Part shown: piece by piece, positions 34,515 to 43,498 of the stretch
Layout of the letters: each line of letters begins with the position of its first letter
How positions within the stretch are numbered: the first letter of the stretch is position 1
Assembly (NCBI RefSeq): GCF_000495835.1
Contig: NZ_AWGC01000024.1
Span: 28,090-92,089 of the forward strand
DNA from: Asticcacaulis sp. AC402
Lineage (GTDB): Bacteria; Pseudomonadota; Alphaproteobacteria; Caulobacterales; Caulobacteraceae
DNA: 64,000 nt
Reading direction: 5' to 3'
Program-made: the position numbers and the translations under genes
Notes under the pieces: model-generated
The model's database searches: none
What the model was told of the DNA's origin: nothing
What the model saw: the letters and a program-made list of their open reading frames with translations, nothing else

Positions 34515-36311
34515 TCAGGCGCTGAGCACGTCCAACTTGTAACCCAGCGAATCCACAAGGAACGCCTCGGCCTCGGCCGGTTTCAGCGCCTTGGCGAAAC
34601 CCCAGCCCTGGCCCATCTGGCAGCCGAGGGCCGCCAGTTGATCGGCCAGAGCCATGTCTTCGACACCTTCGGCGACCACGTCCAGGTCCAGATCGCGGCC
34701 CAGAGTCAGGATCGACCGGACGATCTTCTCCGATGAGGACTCGGTCTTCATGGTGCTGACGAAGGATCGATCAATCTTGAGTGTATCGAAAGGAAGCCTG
34801 GCGAGGTAGCTCAGAGACGAGAACCCGGTGCCGAAATCGTCGAGCGCAATCCCTGCGCCAGCGTCGCGCAAAGCCTCCAGCACCCGCGCCGACGCCTGGG
34901 GATCGCGCATTACGTCGCTTTCGGTGACTTCCAGCTTCAGCATCTTGTTCGGCAAACCAGCATCGCGGATGAGCCGCGATACGTCTTCGATCAGGTGCAA
35001 TCGTTCGATCTCCGGCGCCGAAAGGTTGACACTGATAAAGAAGCCTTCCGGCAGGACATAGGTCTGTTTCCACGGAATCAGCAGTTTGACCGTGGTGTTC
35101 AGGATGATGGTGCCAAGATCGACCATTAGCCCTAAGTCACGCACGGCACCCAGGAAACTATCCGGCGCAATGATGCCGCGGCGCGGATGTACCCAGCGCG
35201 CCAGAGCTTCAAAGCCGATGATGCCGCCAGTCGCCAGATTGATGATAGGCTGGTACCAGGCATGGATCTCGCCACTGACGAATGCCTTGCGCAGTTCGGC
35301 TTCCAGGGCAAGGCGCGTCAGGCCATCGCTTTCGAGGTCGCGCTTGTACGACGCCACCCCGCCAGCGCCCTTGGACTGGGCCGCCTCGACGGCCATCTCG
35401 GCGCGGCGCAGCAACTCTGCCGATTCCAACGCCTGGTCGCCGCCGTCGACCGCCACCGCCCCCATGGAAAAGGTCGGCTGGATATCAAAACCGGCAACAT
35501 TGATTGGACGTTCCAGCGCATTGCGCAACCGCTCCGACACCCGCGGAAAACCGCGCAGGGTCAGGACGGCAAATTCGTCTTCCCCCAGGCGCGCCAGCAA
35601 AGCACTGTCAGGAAAAGCATCGCGCATCCGCAAGGCCAGCAGTTCCAGCACGATATCGGCGCGCTCATGGCCCAGGGCCTCATTCAGACGGCGGAAGCGA
35701 TTGAGGTCAGCAACCACCAGGTCGAAGTCACCCGCCTTACTCAGGACTTGACCGGCGCCATGCAGGAAGCCCTGACGGTTCAGCAACCCTGTCAGCGGAT
35801 CGGTGTGGATGTCCTGAAGCGGCAGGCCTTCATGCCCGTCGGTCCCGCCTATGCTTTTCTTCAACCCGACATCGCGTCTCAGGTCGGTGACCAGGCCCAG
35901 GACCTGGCCACGCGAGACCTTGCGACCTTTCAAGTAGACAAGGCGATGATCGCGCAGACGCAGCAGGCACTGAATATGGCCCTCACCCGGCACCGCGTCA
36001 TGGACCTCCAAAGCCCGGAACTGGCAATCAAGACGATCGACCTCGCCAGCTTCGAAAGCCGGTTCGAGATCGTCGAGAAGCACGCGGCTCCACAAAGCAG
36101 GCAGCCCGAGATGACGCAGGTCGCCCTTGAACTCAAACAGGCGCTGGCTCAGGTCATAGGACCATAGCAAGGTGTCCGCCGATCTCAGCGCCTCCATCTG
36201 GGCGTTACGGCTATCGATGGATACGCGCGGATCGACGGCGCTGAGCACATCCTGCCCCGACCGGCCCAGGGGGCCGCCCATTTTCCAGCCAAAAAAGTCG
36301 ATGTCGGACAT
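34515..36311 (-). CDS. GGDEF-EAL cyclic-di-GMP protein (probable phosphodiesterase)
   Basis: 598 residues from ATG 36311. The N-terminal ~150 residues are PAS-like (LLWSYDLSQRLFEFKGD, then VLGLVTDLRR). A GGDEF domain follows (~165-320), but its signature is RLGEDEF with a Glu at the second position, so cyclase activity is doubtful and it may bind GTP only as a sensor. The EAL domain (~335-590) keeps GFEALARWVHPRRG, LNLSAPEIERLHL-like and LDDFGTGFSSLSYLARLPFDTLKID, with the acidic and Lys residues of active phosphodiesterases. It likely breaks down c-di-GMP. The product has no membrane segment. It lies 180 bp downstream of the M16 protease gene. Confidence 0.9.
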   Translation of the reverse strand: MSDIDFFGWKMGGPLGRSGQDVLSAVDPRVSIDSRNAQMEALRSADTLLWSYDLSQRLFEFKGDLRHLGLPALWSRVLLDDLEPAFEAGEVDRLDCQFRALEVHDAVPGEGHIQCLLRLRDHRLVYLKGRKVSRGQVLGLVTDLRRDVGLKKSIGGTDGHEGLPLQDIHTDPLTGLLNRQGFLHGAGQVLSKAGDFDLVVADLNRFRRLNEALGHERADIVLELLALRMRDAFPDSALLARLGEDEFAVLTLRGFPRVSERLRNALERPINVAGFDIQPTFSMGAVAVDGGDQALESAELLRRAEMAVEAAQSKGAGGVASYKRDLESDGLTRLALEAELRKAFVSGEIHAWYQPIINLATGGIIGFEALARWVHPRRGIIAPDSFLGAVRDLGLMVDLGTIILNTTVKLLIPWKQTYVLPEGFFISVNLSAPEIERLHLIEDVSRLIRDAGLPNKMLKLEVTESDVMRDPQASARVLEALRDAGAGIALDDFGTGFSSLSYLARLPFDTLKIDRSFVSTMKTESSSEKIVRSILTLGRDLDLDVVAEGVEDMALADQLAALGCQMGQGWGFAKALKPAEAEAFLVDSLGYKLDVLSA

Positions 36312-36411
36312 GCCTAGACCCCGCATTAACCGCAAGGCTTAACCACGAGTGGTTACCTTTCGGATAAGGAAACGCGGGACTCTCACGGTAACCACTGTTA
36401 TCTTTGCTTTG

Positions 36412-36478
36412 TGGCGCAGTTTTTCCGAAAACGGGAGCGCCCGTGCGGTGCGTCACACTTTATCGGATTGCGCTCTGG
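36412..36478 (+). repeat. Dispersed repeat family B, copy 2
   Basis: GCGCAGTTTTTCCGAAAACG, GGAGCGCCCGTGCGG, TGCGTCACACTTTATCGG, ATTGCGCTCT. It lies between the EAL gene start and the end of the M16 protease gene. A nearly identical copy is at 46543-46609 and another, inverted, at 25685-25745. Confidence 0.75.
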
Positions 36479-36491
36479 CGGTCGCTGATGG

Positions 36492-37736
36492 TCACGCCGC
36501 AAGAGTCATTGACTTGGGCCCGAGCAAGGCCGAAGCCCCCGGCTGGTCTGCGAGGGCCGCACCGACCCGGACCAGATCGTCGCGCGTGACCGCCTCGATG
36601 TCGACGGCGACCTCATCCAGGGTAAAGACCTTGTCGAACACCGACATCTGGCTGGCGAAGGCCGAGGCGCGTGAACCTGCACCTTCAAAGTTGAGAAACA
36701 GCGACGTGGTGAACTGCGCCTTGGCGCGTTCCAGTTCCGATGGTTTAGGGTCGGCTGCCAGGTCGCTCAGCACGCGGCGGATCAGTTCGTTCAGCGGCGC
36801 CACATCCTTCGGGGCACACCCGGCAAAGACACCGAACACCCCGCCGTCCCGATAGGGCGTGGTGTAGGAGTCGATGGCATAGGCCAACCCTCTCGCCTCT
36901 CGAGCTTCCTGGAACAGGCGCGACGCCATGCCACCGCCGAGGATTTCGCCGAACAAGCGCAACGGGATAATGTCCGGATCGGTCCGCCCGACAGCGTCGA
37001 AGCCGAGCGTCAGGTTGGCCTGTTCGATGCGGCGTTTCTGGACCGCATGGCCCGGCATGAACCGCAAGGGCTCAGGTGCGGAGAATCCGGATTGCGCTGC
37101 CACTGGCTCGATCAGCGGCCGGGCGGCGGCAAAGACCTGTTCAGCGGTCACACCACCGGACACACAGATGACGATCCGGTGCGGTGCGTACAGCGCTTCC
37201 GCGAAGCCGCGCAAGGTTTCCGACCTGGCCGGACCAAGGCTCTTGGTGGTACCCAGGATTGGCCGGCCCAGGGATTGTTCGGGAAACATGGCCGTTTGCA
37301 GCAGATCGAAGACATGGTCGTCCGGCGTATCGTAGGCTTCCAGGATTTCCTGGGCGATGACCTTCTTTTCGCGCTGGAGTTCGTCGCGGTCCATTACTGG
37401 CCGAAACATGAGGTCGGTGACAATTTCCAGTGCCAGCGGCAGCAGGGACGACAGGCCGCGAACCTCGAAACGGGTATGTTCGTACCCGGTCGAGGCATTG
37501 ATGCTGCCCCCCTTATGCTCAATAGCTTCAGCCAGGGTACGAGCGTCACGGCCGCCGGCCCCCTTGAACACAATGTGTTCAAGCAGGTGGGCCCAGCCGG
37601 ACTGGGCCTCGGTTTCGAACCGGGCACCGCCGTGGATCAGGGCATTCAGCGCAAAGGTCTTGACGCCCGGCATCGGATCGACCAACAGGCGCAGTCCGTT
37701 GTCGAAGGTATAGAGGGACTGGCCGGGAAGGATCAT
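36492..37736 (-). CDS. M16 family zinc metalloprotease
   Basis: 414 residues from ATG 37736, which overlaps the surf1 stop by ATGA; the much longer upstream frame is not used. Inverzincin HxxEH motif: HLLEH at residues 50-54, with the distal Glu in the REKKVIAQEILEAYDTPDD helix. The C-terminal half is the second, catalytically degenerate M16 lobe, as in mitochondrial processing peptidase relatives. It is translationally coupled to surf1 as the last gene of the cytochrome oxidase operon. In many alphaproteobacteria a threonine synthase gene lies here as well; it is absent from this junction. Confidence 0.92.
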   Translation of the reverse strand: MILPGQSLYTFDNGLRLLVDPMPGVKTFALNALIHGGARFETEAQSGWAHLLEHIVFKGAGGRDARTLAEAIEHKGGSINASTGYEHTRFEVRGLSSLLPLALEIVTDLMFRPVMDRDELQREKKVIAQEILEAYDTPDDHVFDLLQTAMFPEQSLGRPILGTTKSLGPARSETLRGFAEALYAPHRIVICVSGGVTAEQVFAAARPLIEPVAAQSGFSAPEPLRFMPGHAVQKRRIEQANLTLGFDAVGRTDPDIIPLRLFGEILGGGMASRLFQEAREARGLAYAIDSYTTPYRDGGVFGVFAGCAPKDVAPLNELIRRVLSDLAADPKPSELERAKAQFTTSLFLNFEGAGSRASAFASQMSVFDKVFTLDEVAVDIEAVTRDDLVRVGAALADQPGASALLGPKSMTLAA

Positions 37737-38452
37737 ACCTTTTTCAACCGCTCGAGAACAAACGCGACGAACATGAAGAGCAGTGTCCAGGCCAGGGCGA
37801 ACCAGGTCAGGGCATACTCCAGGTGGCGATTGGTCAGAGGCGCTATCATGGCGCCCTGCTGTAATCCGGCGGCTGCGAAATCCGACTCCTTCAGGTCGAG
37901 GACGACGAAATAGTCGTCCCGCAGGCTGCTCGCCTTCAACGCCGGCCCCATCTCGGCCGCGGAACGCCAATACCAGTCGTTGGCCACCGGATTGTTCGGC
38001 GGCGTAAAAAGGCCAGGCTTTTCAAAAGCCCGCAGGCGCCCGACTGGCTTTTTAACGTTACCGTTGGGCTTGGCTTCTGCGATGGCAAAGCCGAGATCGA
38101 CCAGTATGGTGCCCGCACCTGCGGGACATGCCGCCAGAACGCGATAGCCCGACTGACCATCGGCCACGCTGTTCATGGTGACGAGCCTGTCTTGCACGAT
38201 GTCACACGGCGGCAAGGTAACGGCGCGCCAGGCCGGATCTTCGCTGGCCAGAACGGTATCGACAGCCACAGGGGGCTGCGTTTCCGTGCGCGCCAGTTCG
38301 GTGGTAAGGTGCTGTTTCCAGGAAAGCCGCTGAAGTTGCCACGCCCCCAGGCCGTTCAGAATAATGAAGGCGATCAGGACCGCAACCGACAGGCCCCGCG
38401 GCGCAGCCCTCAGAAACAGGTGCGCAGCCTTGAGAAATGTGGTCGCAGACAT
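37733..38452 (-). CDS. surf1: SURF1-family cytochrome oxidase assembly protein
   Basis: 239 residues with the SURF1 layout: one transmembrane helix near the N-terminus (LSVAVLIAFIILNGLGAWQL), a periplasmic domain, and a second helix near the C-terminus (YALTWFALAWTLLFMFVAFVL). The family helps load haem a into subunit I of aa3 oxidase. The start overlaps the DUF983 stop by one base (TGATG), and the stop overlaps the M16 start by ATGA, so it is tightly coupled in the ctaE-DUF983-surf1-M16 operon. Confidence 0.93.
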   Translation of the reverse strand: MSATTFLKAAHLFLRAAPRGLSVAVLIAFIILNGLGAWQLQRLSWKQHLTTELARTETQPPVAVDTVLASEDPAWRAVTLPPCDIVQDRLVTMNSVADGQSGYRVLAACPAGAGTILVDLGFAIAEAKPNGNVKKPVGRLRAFEKPGLFTPPNNPVANDWYWRSAAEMGPALKASSLRDDYFVVLDLKESDFAAAGLQQGAMIAPLTNRHLEYALTWFALAWTLLFMFVAFVLERLKKV

Positions 38453-38802
38453 CAGTCACGCACCTTATGGCGAATCTGGGCGGCGATCATCACCCCCTTC
38501 AGCACCGGCATCAGGATCAGCGCCATAAGGGCAGCCGATGCAGGCCAAACCGCCAGAAGCGTCATGATGCTCCAGTTCCAGGCGACGAGGCTGACGAACA
38601 GGCCAGCGCAGGCGACAAACCCGGCGATCAGAATGACAAAGACGACGGGACCGTCGCCGGTGTCCTCCGCCTTAAAATCCGTGGCGCAGGCCGAACAGGC
38701 CTGCGCCACCTTGAGATAACTCCGGAAAAGCTTACCCTTGCCGCACACCGGGCAGCGCCCAAGTGCCGCTGCCCAGAAACTAGCCTTGCTGTCTTGCGTC
38801 AA
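38452..38802 (-). CDS. DUF983 membrane protein
   Basis: 116 residues. The start chosen is TTG 38802, which overlaps the ctaE stop as TTGA. No ATG in frame gives a sensible length, and a start further upstream would lie inside ctaE. Two CxxC motifs (CPVCGKGKLF, CSACATDF) precede two hydrophobic helices, the DUF983 pattern. The family is linked by context to cytochrome oxidase assembly. Position between ctaE and surf1 agrees. Confidence 0.85.
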   Translation of the reverse strand: MTQDSKASFWAAALGRCPVCGKGKLFRSYLKVAQACSACATDFKAEDTGDGPVVFVILIAGFVACAGLFVSLVAWNWSIMTLLAVWPASAALMALILMPVLKGVMIAAQIRHKVRD

Positions 38803-39674
38803 TGGGGCGCGCCGCCGAACACGACGTAGATGAAAGCGAACAGGAAGAGCCAGACCACATCGACGAAATGCCAATACCAGGCAGCGGCTTCGAAACCGAA
38901 GTGCTTTTGCGGCGTGAACCCTCCAGCCAGCAGGCGGAACAGGCAGACGATCAGGAAGATCGTTCCGATAAGGACGTGGGCGCCGTGGAAACCCGTAGCC
39001 ATGAAGAAGGATGAGCCGTAAAGGCCGGCATTAGCCGATTCTTCGTTGAAGAATTCGTGGTGATGAATGATCAGATAGTACTCATAAGCCTGAACGGCCG
39101 TAAACAGGGCGCCCAAGATGATGGTCAGGATTAGCCCCCATTTGACGCCTTCGCGATCACCTTCCTGAAGGGCATGGTGGGCCCAGGTCGCAGTCGTGCC
39201 AGAGGTTAGCAGCAGCAGGGTGTTGAGCAGCGGCAGGTGCCACGGGTCTATGGTTTCGACACCCTGCGGCGGCCAGGTCGACCACGCCTGACGCACCTCT
39301 TCGATGGCCGAAGCGTCGCCTGCGCGATGGGTGTTGAACAGCGCCATCTCAAAGAATACCCAGAACCAGGCGACAAAGAACATCACTTCGGAAGCGATGA
39401 ACATGATCATGCCGTAGCGCAGGCCGATCTGGACGACCGGCGTGTGATCACCTGCCTGGCTTTCCTTGATGACGTCGCGCCACCAGAAGACCATGGTGAG
39501 CAGGATACCGGTCATGCCTACGGCGAATAGCCACCACTCCCCGGCAGGCACGCCGAACAGGCCGCGCATCCACATGACGAGGCCAAGGCCCCAACAAACG
39601 GCGGACACCGAACCGAGCAGCGGCCAGGGGGACGGATTGATGATGTGGTAATCGTGTTTGACGCCGTGGGCCAT
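38799..39674 (-). CDS. ctaE: Cytochrome c oxidase subunit III
   Basis: 291 residues, seven hydrophobic helices. It is the non-redox subunit of the aa3-type oxidase. The N-terminal HDYHIINPSPWPLLGS, the EVMFFVAWFWVFFEMALF helix with conserved Glu, and the C-terminal FHGAHVLIGTIFLIVCLFR plus WYWHFVDVVWLFLFAFIYV are diagnostic. It starts at ATG 39674, 146 bp after the ctaG stop. The TTGA overlap with DUF983 couples the two. Confidence 0.96.
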   Translation of the reverse strand: MAHGVKHDYHIINPSPWPLLGSVSAVCWGLGLVMWMRGLFGVPAGEWWLFAVGMTGILLTMVFWWRDVIKESQAGDHTPVVQIGLRYGMIMFIASEVMFFVAWFWVFFEMALFNTHRAGDASAIEEVRQAWSTWPPQGVETIDPWHLPLLNTLLLLTSGTTATWAHHALQEGDREGVKWGLILTIILGALFTAVQAYEYYLIIHHHEFFNEESANAGLYGSSFFMATGFHGAHVLIGTIFLIVCLFRLLAGGFTPQKHFGFEAAAWYWHFVDVVWLFLFAFIYVVFGGAPH

Positions 39675-39820
39675 TCTCGTTCAACTCACCTTGCAACGCG
39701 CACATGGCGCGAAAATTCAGACTTACGGGCCCAAAGCTGGTCTTGAACCGGTTGGTTCCGTTTAGGCCAATTCTTTTTCAAAGACAATGCGAGGAGGCCA
39801 CCAAAATGGCCGCTTTTGCG

Positions 39821-40348
39821 TTACTTTTTTGCCGCTTTCGACTCGAAAAACGTATAGGACAGCGTGACATCGCGAACCTTGTGCGTATCGATGTTTTTCA
39901 GCAATTCCGGATCAAGGAAATAGACCATCGGGAACGTCTTCGATTCCCCGGCCTGCAGGGTCTGATCCTCATAGCAGAAACACTGCAGCTTGCGGTAATA
40001 GCCCCCCATGGTATCGGGCAAAACATTGAACACTGACCGCCCGGTTACAGGCCGGTCAGCGGTATTGGTGACAGTGAAGTACATCATCGCCGTCTTACCG
40101 ATACGGACATCCTGATAGGGCTTTTCGGCTTTGAAGGTCCATGGCAAGCCATTGGTATTGGTGTCGAAACGCACACGAACGATGACGTCGGTTGCCACCT
40201 TAGGTGCTTTGTCGGCACGCATGGTGGTACCACCGAATCCTGTGGCATTGCAGAAAGCGCGGTATAGTGGCACGCTGGCGAAGGCCAGTCCGCCCATAAA
40301 GACCAGACCGCCGACCAGCCACAGCGCGACCCTGATGTTGCGGTTCAT
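39821..40348 (-). CDS. ctaG: Cytochrome c oxidase assembly protein CtaG (Cox11)
   Basis: 175 residues. A single N-terminal membrane helix (ALWLVGGLVFMGGLAFASV) is followed by a periplasmic Ig-like copper domain. The copper ligands are in LQCFCYEDQ (CFC), as in Cox11. It delivers copper to the CuB site of subunit I. It begins 2 bp after the small membrane protein gene's stop, inside the cta operon. Confidence 0.95.
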   Translation of the reverse strand: MNRNIRVALWLVGGLVFMGGLAFASVPLYRAFCNATGFGGTTMRADKAPKVATDVIVRVRFDTNTNGLPWTFKAEKPYQDVRIGKTAMMYFTVTNTADRPVTGRSVFNVLPDTMGGYYRKLQCFCYEDQTLQAGESKTFPMVYFLDPELLKNIDTHKVRDVTLSYTFFESKAAKK

Positions 40349-40350
40349 GG

Positions 40351-40554
40351 TCAGCGCGTACCAGAAACTGCCGAAGCGGCAGCCTCCGCCTGGCTTTGCG
40401 CCGACCGGAGCGCCTCTGCCTTGGTGTTCTGCGACAGGCGAGACATGGTCACAAAGTAGACCAGCACGACGAACAGCAGCAATCCACCGGCTATGAAGTA
40501 GTTGCGTTTCTTTTGGGCGGCCAGATAGCCCTTCTTGTCATCTTCCGTGGTCAT
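40351..40554 (-). CDS. Small membrane protein of the oxidase operon
   Basis: 67 residues. A charged N-terminus (DDKKGYLAAQKKRN) precedes one hydrophobic helix (YFIAGGLLLFVVLVYFVTM) and an Ala-rich tail. It starts in a 4-bp ATGA overlap with the ctaB stop and ends 2 bp before ctaG. Small single-helix proteins are common at this site in alphaproteobacterial oxidase operons and are presumed accessory or assembly factors. No family assigned. Confidence 0.8.
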   Translation of the reverse strand: MTTEDDKKGYLAAQKKRNYFIAGGLLLFVVLVYFVTMSRLSQNTKAEALRSAQSQAEAAASAVSGTR

Positions 40555-41555
40555 GACATGACGCCCTTGAGAATGTGTTCGACCAGCAAGGTGGCAAACA
40601 GCGCGGTCAGGTAAAAGATCGAATAGGCGAACAGGTTGCGCGCCGGGAGCGATTCCTTTTTAACATCGTAGAGGCTGTTCTCGCCACCCTCTGGATGGTC
40701 GCCGGCCCGCGACAGATAGACGCGCAACGCCATATAGATGAAAACGGCCCCACCGACGACGGACACCAACGCGTAAAGCAGACCGCCAAGCCCGGTGGCG
40801 ATCGGTAGGCAGGCAACCGGTGCCATAACCAGGGAATACAGGAGGATTTGCAAACGGGTCGACCTGGCGCCCCGGGCGACGGGCATCATTGGAATGCCTG
40901 CCTTGGCATAGTCTTCGGCGGTGTACAAAGCCAGAGCCCAACTGTGCGGCGGAGTCCAAAGAAAGATGACAGCGAACAGTATCCAGGCCTCCCAGGGCGC
41001 AGCTCCTGTCGCCGCCGCCCAGCCAATCACCGGCGGAAAGGCACCAGCGGCGCCCCCGATGACAATGTTCTGCGGCGTGCGGCGCTTCAGGACGAGGGTA
41101 TAGAGACCGACGTAGTAGGCGATGGTCAGGGCCAGCAACCCGGCGGCCAGCCCATCCGGGAAGGCCAGCCACATCATCAGCACCGACAGGAAGGCCAGGA
41201 CACCGCCAAAGGCGAGGGCGTCATTGCGCGTGATGCGGCCGGCTGCGACCGGACGCAGCTTGGTTCGGCGCATCAAGGCATCGGTCTCACCCTCCAGCGC
41301 CATATTGAGCGCACCGGCGGATCCTGCGCCGAGCGCGATACACAAGATGGCGATGAAGGCCAGGAATGGTTGCATAGGTTGGCCAGAGATAACCAGGCCG
41401 GTCAGGGCCGTGAAAACAACCAGCGACATGACCCGTGGCTTGAGCAACTGAAAGTAGTCGCCCGGCGAAGCGCGCAATGCCTTGGAGGTGTAGGCCTCTT
41501 TCATCGCGGCGGCGACGTCGAGCGGCACTTCAGTGTTGACGGGTTTCTTGGTCAT
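40551..41555 (-). CDS. ctaB: Protoheme IX farnesyltransferase (haem O synthase)
   Basis: 334 residues, the CtaB/CyoE length. It transfers farnesyl to haem B to make haem O, the precursor of the haem A in subunit I. Several hydrophobic helices are present. The prenyltransferase signatures are NMALEGETDALMRRTKLRP (the ~DxxxD loop) and the second loop around LYTAEDYAKAGIPMMPVARG. It follows ctaD with a 214-bp gap that contains a strong hairpin (41576-41599). Confidence 0.96.
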   Translation of the reverse strand: MTKKPVNTEVPLDVAAAMKEAYTSKALRASPGDYFQLLKPRVMSLVVFTALTGLVISGQPMQPFLAFIAILCIALGAGSAGALNMALEGETDALMRRTKLRPVAAGRITRNDALAFGGVLAFLSVLMMWLAFPDGLAAGLLALTIAYYVGLYTLVLKRRTPQNIVIGGAAGAFPPVIGWAAATGAAPWEAWILFAVIFLWTPPHSWALALYTAEDYAKAGIPMMPVARGARSTRLQILLYSLVMAPVACLPIATGLGGLLYALVSVVGGAVFIYMALRVYLSRAGDHPEGGENSLYDVKKESLPARNLFAYSIFYLTALFATLLVEHILKGVMS

Positions 41556-41575
41556 TTCATCTACTTATGACGAAA

Positions 41576-41599
41576 GGGGGTGAAGCGGACTTCACCCCC
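41576..41599 (-). terminator. Strong hairpin between ctaD and ctaB
   Basis: GGGGGTGAAG/CTTCACCCCC, a perfect 10-bp stem around a CGGA loop, followed on the minus strand by TTTCGTC. It lies between the ctaD and ctaB genes. It could be a weak or conditional terminator, or a block to 3' decay that sets ctaD versus downstream expression. The T-run is short, so the class is uncertain. Confidence 0.5.
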
Positions 41600-41769
41600 A
41601 GGCTCATCTGTTGTTTCGGTTCGCCCTGGTGAGTCGAAGACGTCTGACTTACGTGTAACGGAGCGGAGCGTACCGTGCTCAAAGAGCGAAGCGTTAGCAC
41701 AACTAACTTTAGTACGTGAGCACCGTAACGCAGGAAGGCGGGCGTTTGCAGACCACCAGGGCGGACCGC

Positions 41770-43473
41770 CTAGTGTTTGTCGTGTTCGTCGTCCTTGATG
41801 ATAGGCAGTTCCGAGAACTGGTGGTACGGCGGCGGCGAGGAAAGGGTCCATTCCAGCGTAGTGGCACCCTCGCCCCACGGATTGGCCTCTGCCTTGCGGC
41901 GGCGGATAACGGATTCGACCAGCATGATCAGGAAGATCAGGACGCCGACCACGGTGATCAAGTACCCGTAAGAAGAAATCTTGTTCCAGTACTCGTAGCC
42001 GGTCGGATAGTCGACATAGCGGCGCGGCATACCCTGCAGGCCCAGGAAGTGCTGCGGGAAGAAGATCAGGTTCACCCCGACGAACATCACCCAGAAGTGC
42101 AGAGTCCCGAGGAAGGCATTGTACTTGATGCCGAACATCTTTTCATACCAGTAGTAGAAGCCGGCGAAGATCGAGAAGACGGCGCCAAGAGACAGGACGT
42201 AGTGGAAGTGGGCGACGACGTAATACGTGTCGTGCAACGGAATATCGATCGCCGCGTTCGAAAGGACGACGCCGGTAACGCCGCCGACCGTGAACAGGAA
42301 GATGAATCCTATGGCCCACTGCATCGGAACGGTGAAGGTGATCGTGCCGCCCCACATGGTGGCGATCCACGAAAACACCTTAACCCCGGTCGGCACCGCG
42401 ATAACCATCGTCGCCAGGACGAAATAGGCGCGCAGGTCGAAGTTCATCCCCACGGTATACATGTGGTGCGCCCACACAACGAAACCAACAACGCCGATAG
42501 CAACCATGGCGTAAGCCATGGCGAGATAGCCGAAGATCGGTTTGCGCGAAAAGGTCGAAACGATGTGCGAGATGATGCCGAAGCCCGGCAGGATCAGGAT
42601 GTAGACTTCAGGGTGACCGAAGAACCAGAACAGGTGCTGGTACATGACCGGATCACCGCCACCAGCCGCGTCGAAAAACGAGGTGTTAAAGTTGCGGTCC
42701 GTCAGCAACATGGTGATGGCGCCGGCAAAGACCGGCATCGACAGCAGCAGCAGGAAGGTCGTAACCAGCACAGACCAGGCGAACAACGGCATGCGGTGCA
42801 GGGTCATACCCGGAGCACGCATGTTGAAGATAGTGGTGATGAAGTTGATGGCACCGAGGATCGAAGACGCACCGGACAGGTGGAAGCTCAGGATAATCAG
42901 GTCGAATGCCTGGCCTGGCGATCCGGTATGGGACGACATCGGCGGATACATGGTCCAGCCGCCTGCGAACCCGTGTTGTCCTGCACCCGGGCCGGACGGC
43001 ACGAAGAGCGAGACGCACAGCAGTATCCACGACGCGATCAATAGCCAGAACGAGATGTTGTTCAGGCGCGGGAAGGCCATATCCGGCGAACCGATCATGA
43101 TCGGCACGAACCAGTTGCCGAAGCCGCCGATCATCGCGGGCATGACCATAAAGAAGATCATAATGACGGCATGGGCCGTGACAAACGAGTTGTAAGCGTG
43201 CTTGGCGTTAGCCGGGTTGCTGACATCGAACAGACCCATAGCGTCCAGCATCGAACCTGGTGCGAACACTTGCAAACCAGGTGCCGCCAGTTCCCAGCGG
43301 ATAAAACCAGACATCGCGCCACCGACGATCCCCGCCATGATGGCGAAGATCAGGTAGAGCGTACCGATATCCTTGTGGTTGGTCGTGAAGACCCAGCGGT
43401 CGAAGAAGCCGGGTTTGTGGTCGTGATCATCGCCATGGGCAGCGTGATCATGAGAGGCGGCGACGTTAGCCAT
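41770..43473 (-). CDS. ctaD: Cytochrome c oxidase subunit I
   Basis: 567 residues, full length for subunit I of the aa3 (type A) oxidase. Twelve hydrophobic helices. The haem and CuB histidine ligands are seen in [15 protein letters not shown] (haem a), [17 protein letters not shown] (CuB, Tyr-His crosslink region), and [15 protein letters not shown] (CuB and haem a3). The C-terminus is short and Asp/His-rich (DDEHDKH). It is read after ctaC with a 25-bp gap. Confidence 0.97.
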   Translation of the reverse strand: MANVAASHDHAAHGDDHDHKPGFFDRWVFTTNHKDIGTLYLIFAIMAGIVGGAMSGFIRWELAAPGLQVFAPGSMLDAMGLFDVSNPANAKHAYNSFVTAHAVIMIFFMVMPAMIGGFGNWFVPIMIGSPDMAFPRLNNISFWLLIASWILLCVSLFVPSGPGAGQHGFAGGWTMYPPMSSHTGSPGQAFDLIILSFHLSGASSILGAINFITTIFNMRAPGMTLHRMPLFAWSVLVTTFLLLLSMPVFAGAITMLLTDRNFNTSFFDAAGGGDPVMYQHLFWFFGHPEVYILILPGFGIISHIVSTFSRKPIFGYLAMAYAMVAIGVVGFVVWAHHMYTVGMNFDLRAYFVLATMVIAVPTGVKVFSWIATMWGGTITFTVPMQWAIGFIFLFTVGGVTGVVLSNAAIDIPLHDTYYVVAHFHYVLSLGAVFSIFAGFYYWYEKMFGIKYNAFLGTLHFWVMFVGVNLIFFPQHFLGLQGMPRRYVDYPTGYEYWNKISSYGYLITVVGVLIFLIMLVESVIRRRKAEANPWGEGATTLEWTLSSPPPYHQFSELPIIKDDEHDKH

Positions 43474-43498
43474 GGATCAGGGTCTCTCTATACTTTTA

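Noticed and set aside
36340..36353. AACCACGAGTGGTT palindrome in front of the EAL gene.
   Set aside because: Too short and isolated to assign to a regulator; only one further half-site (GGTAACCACTG) is near.
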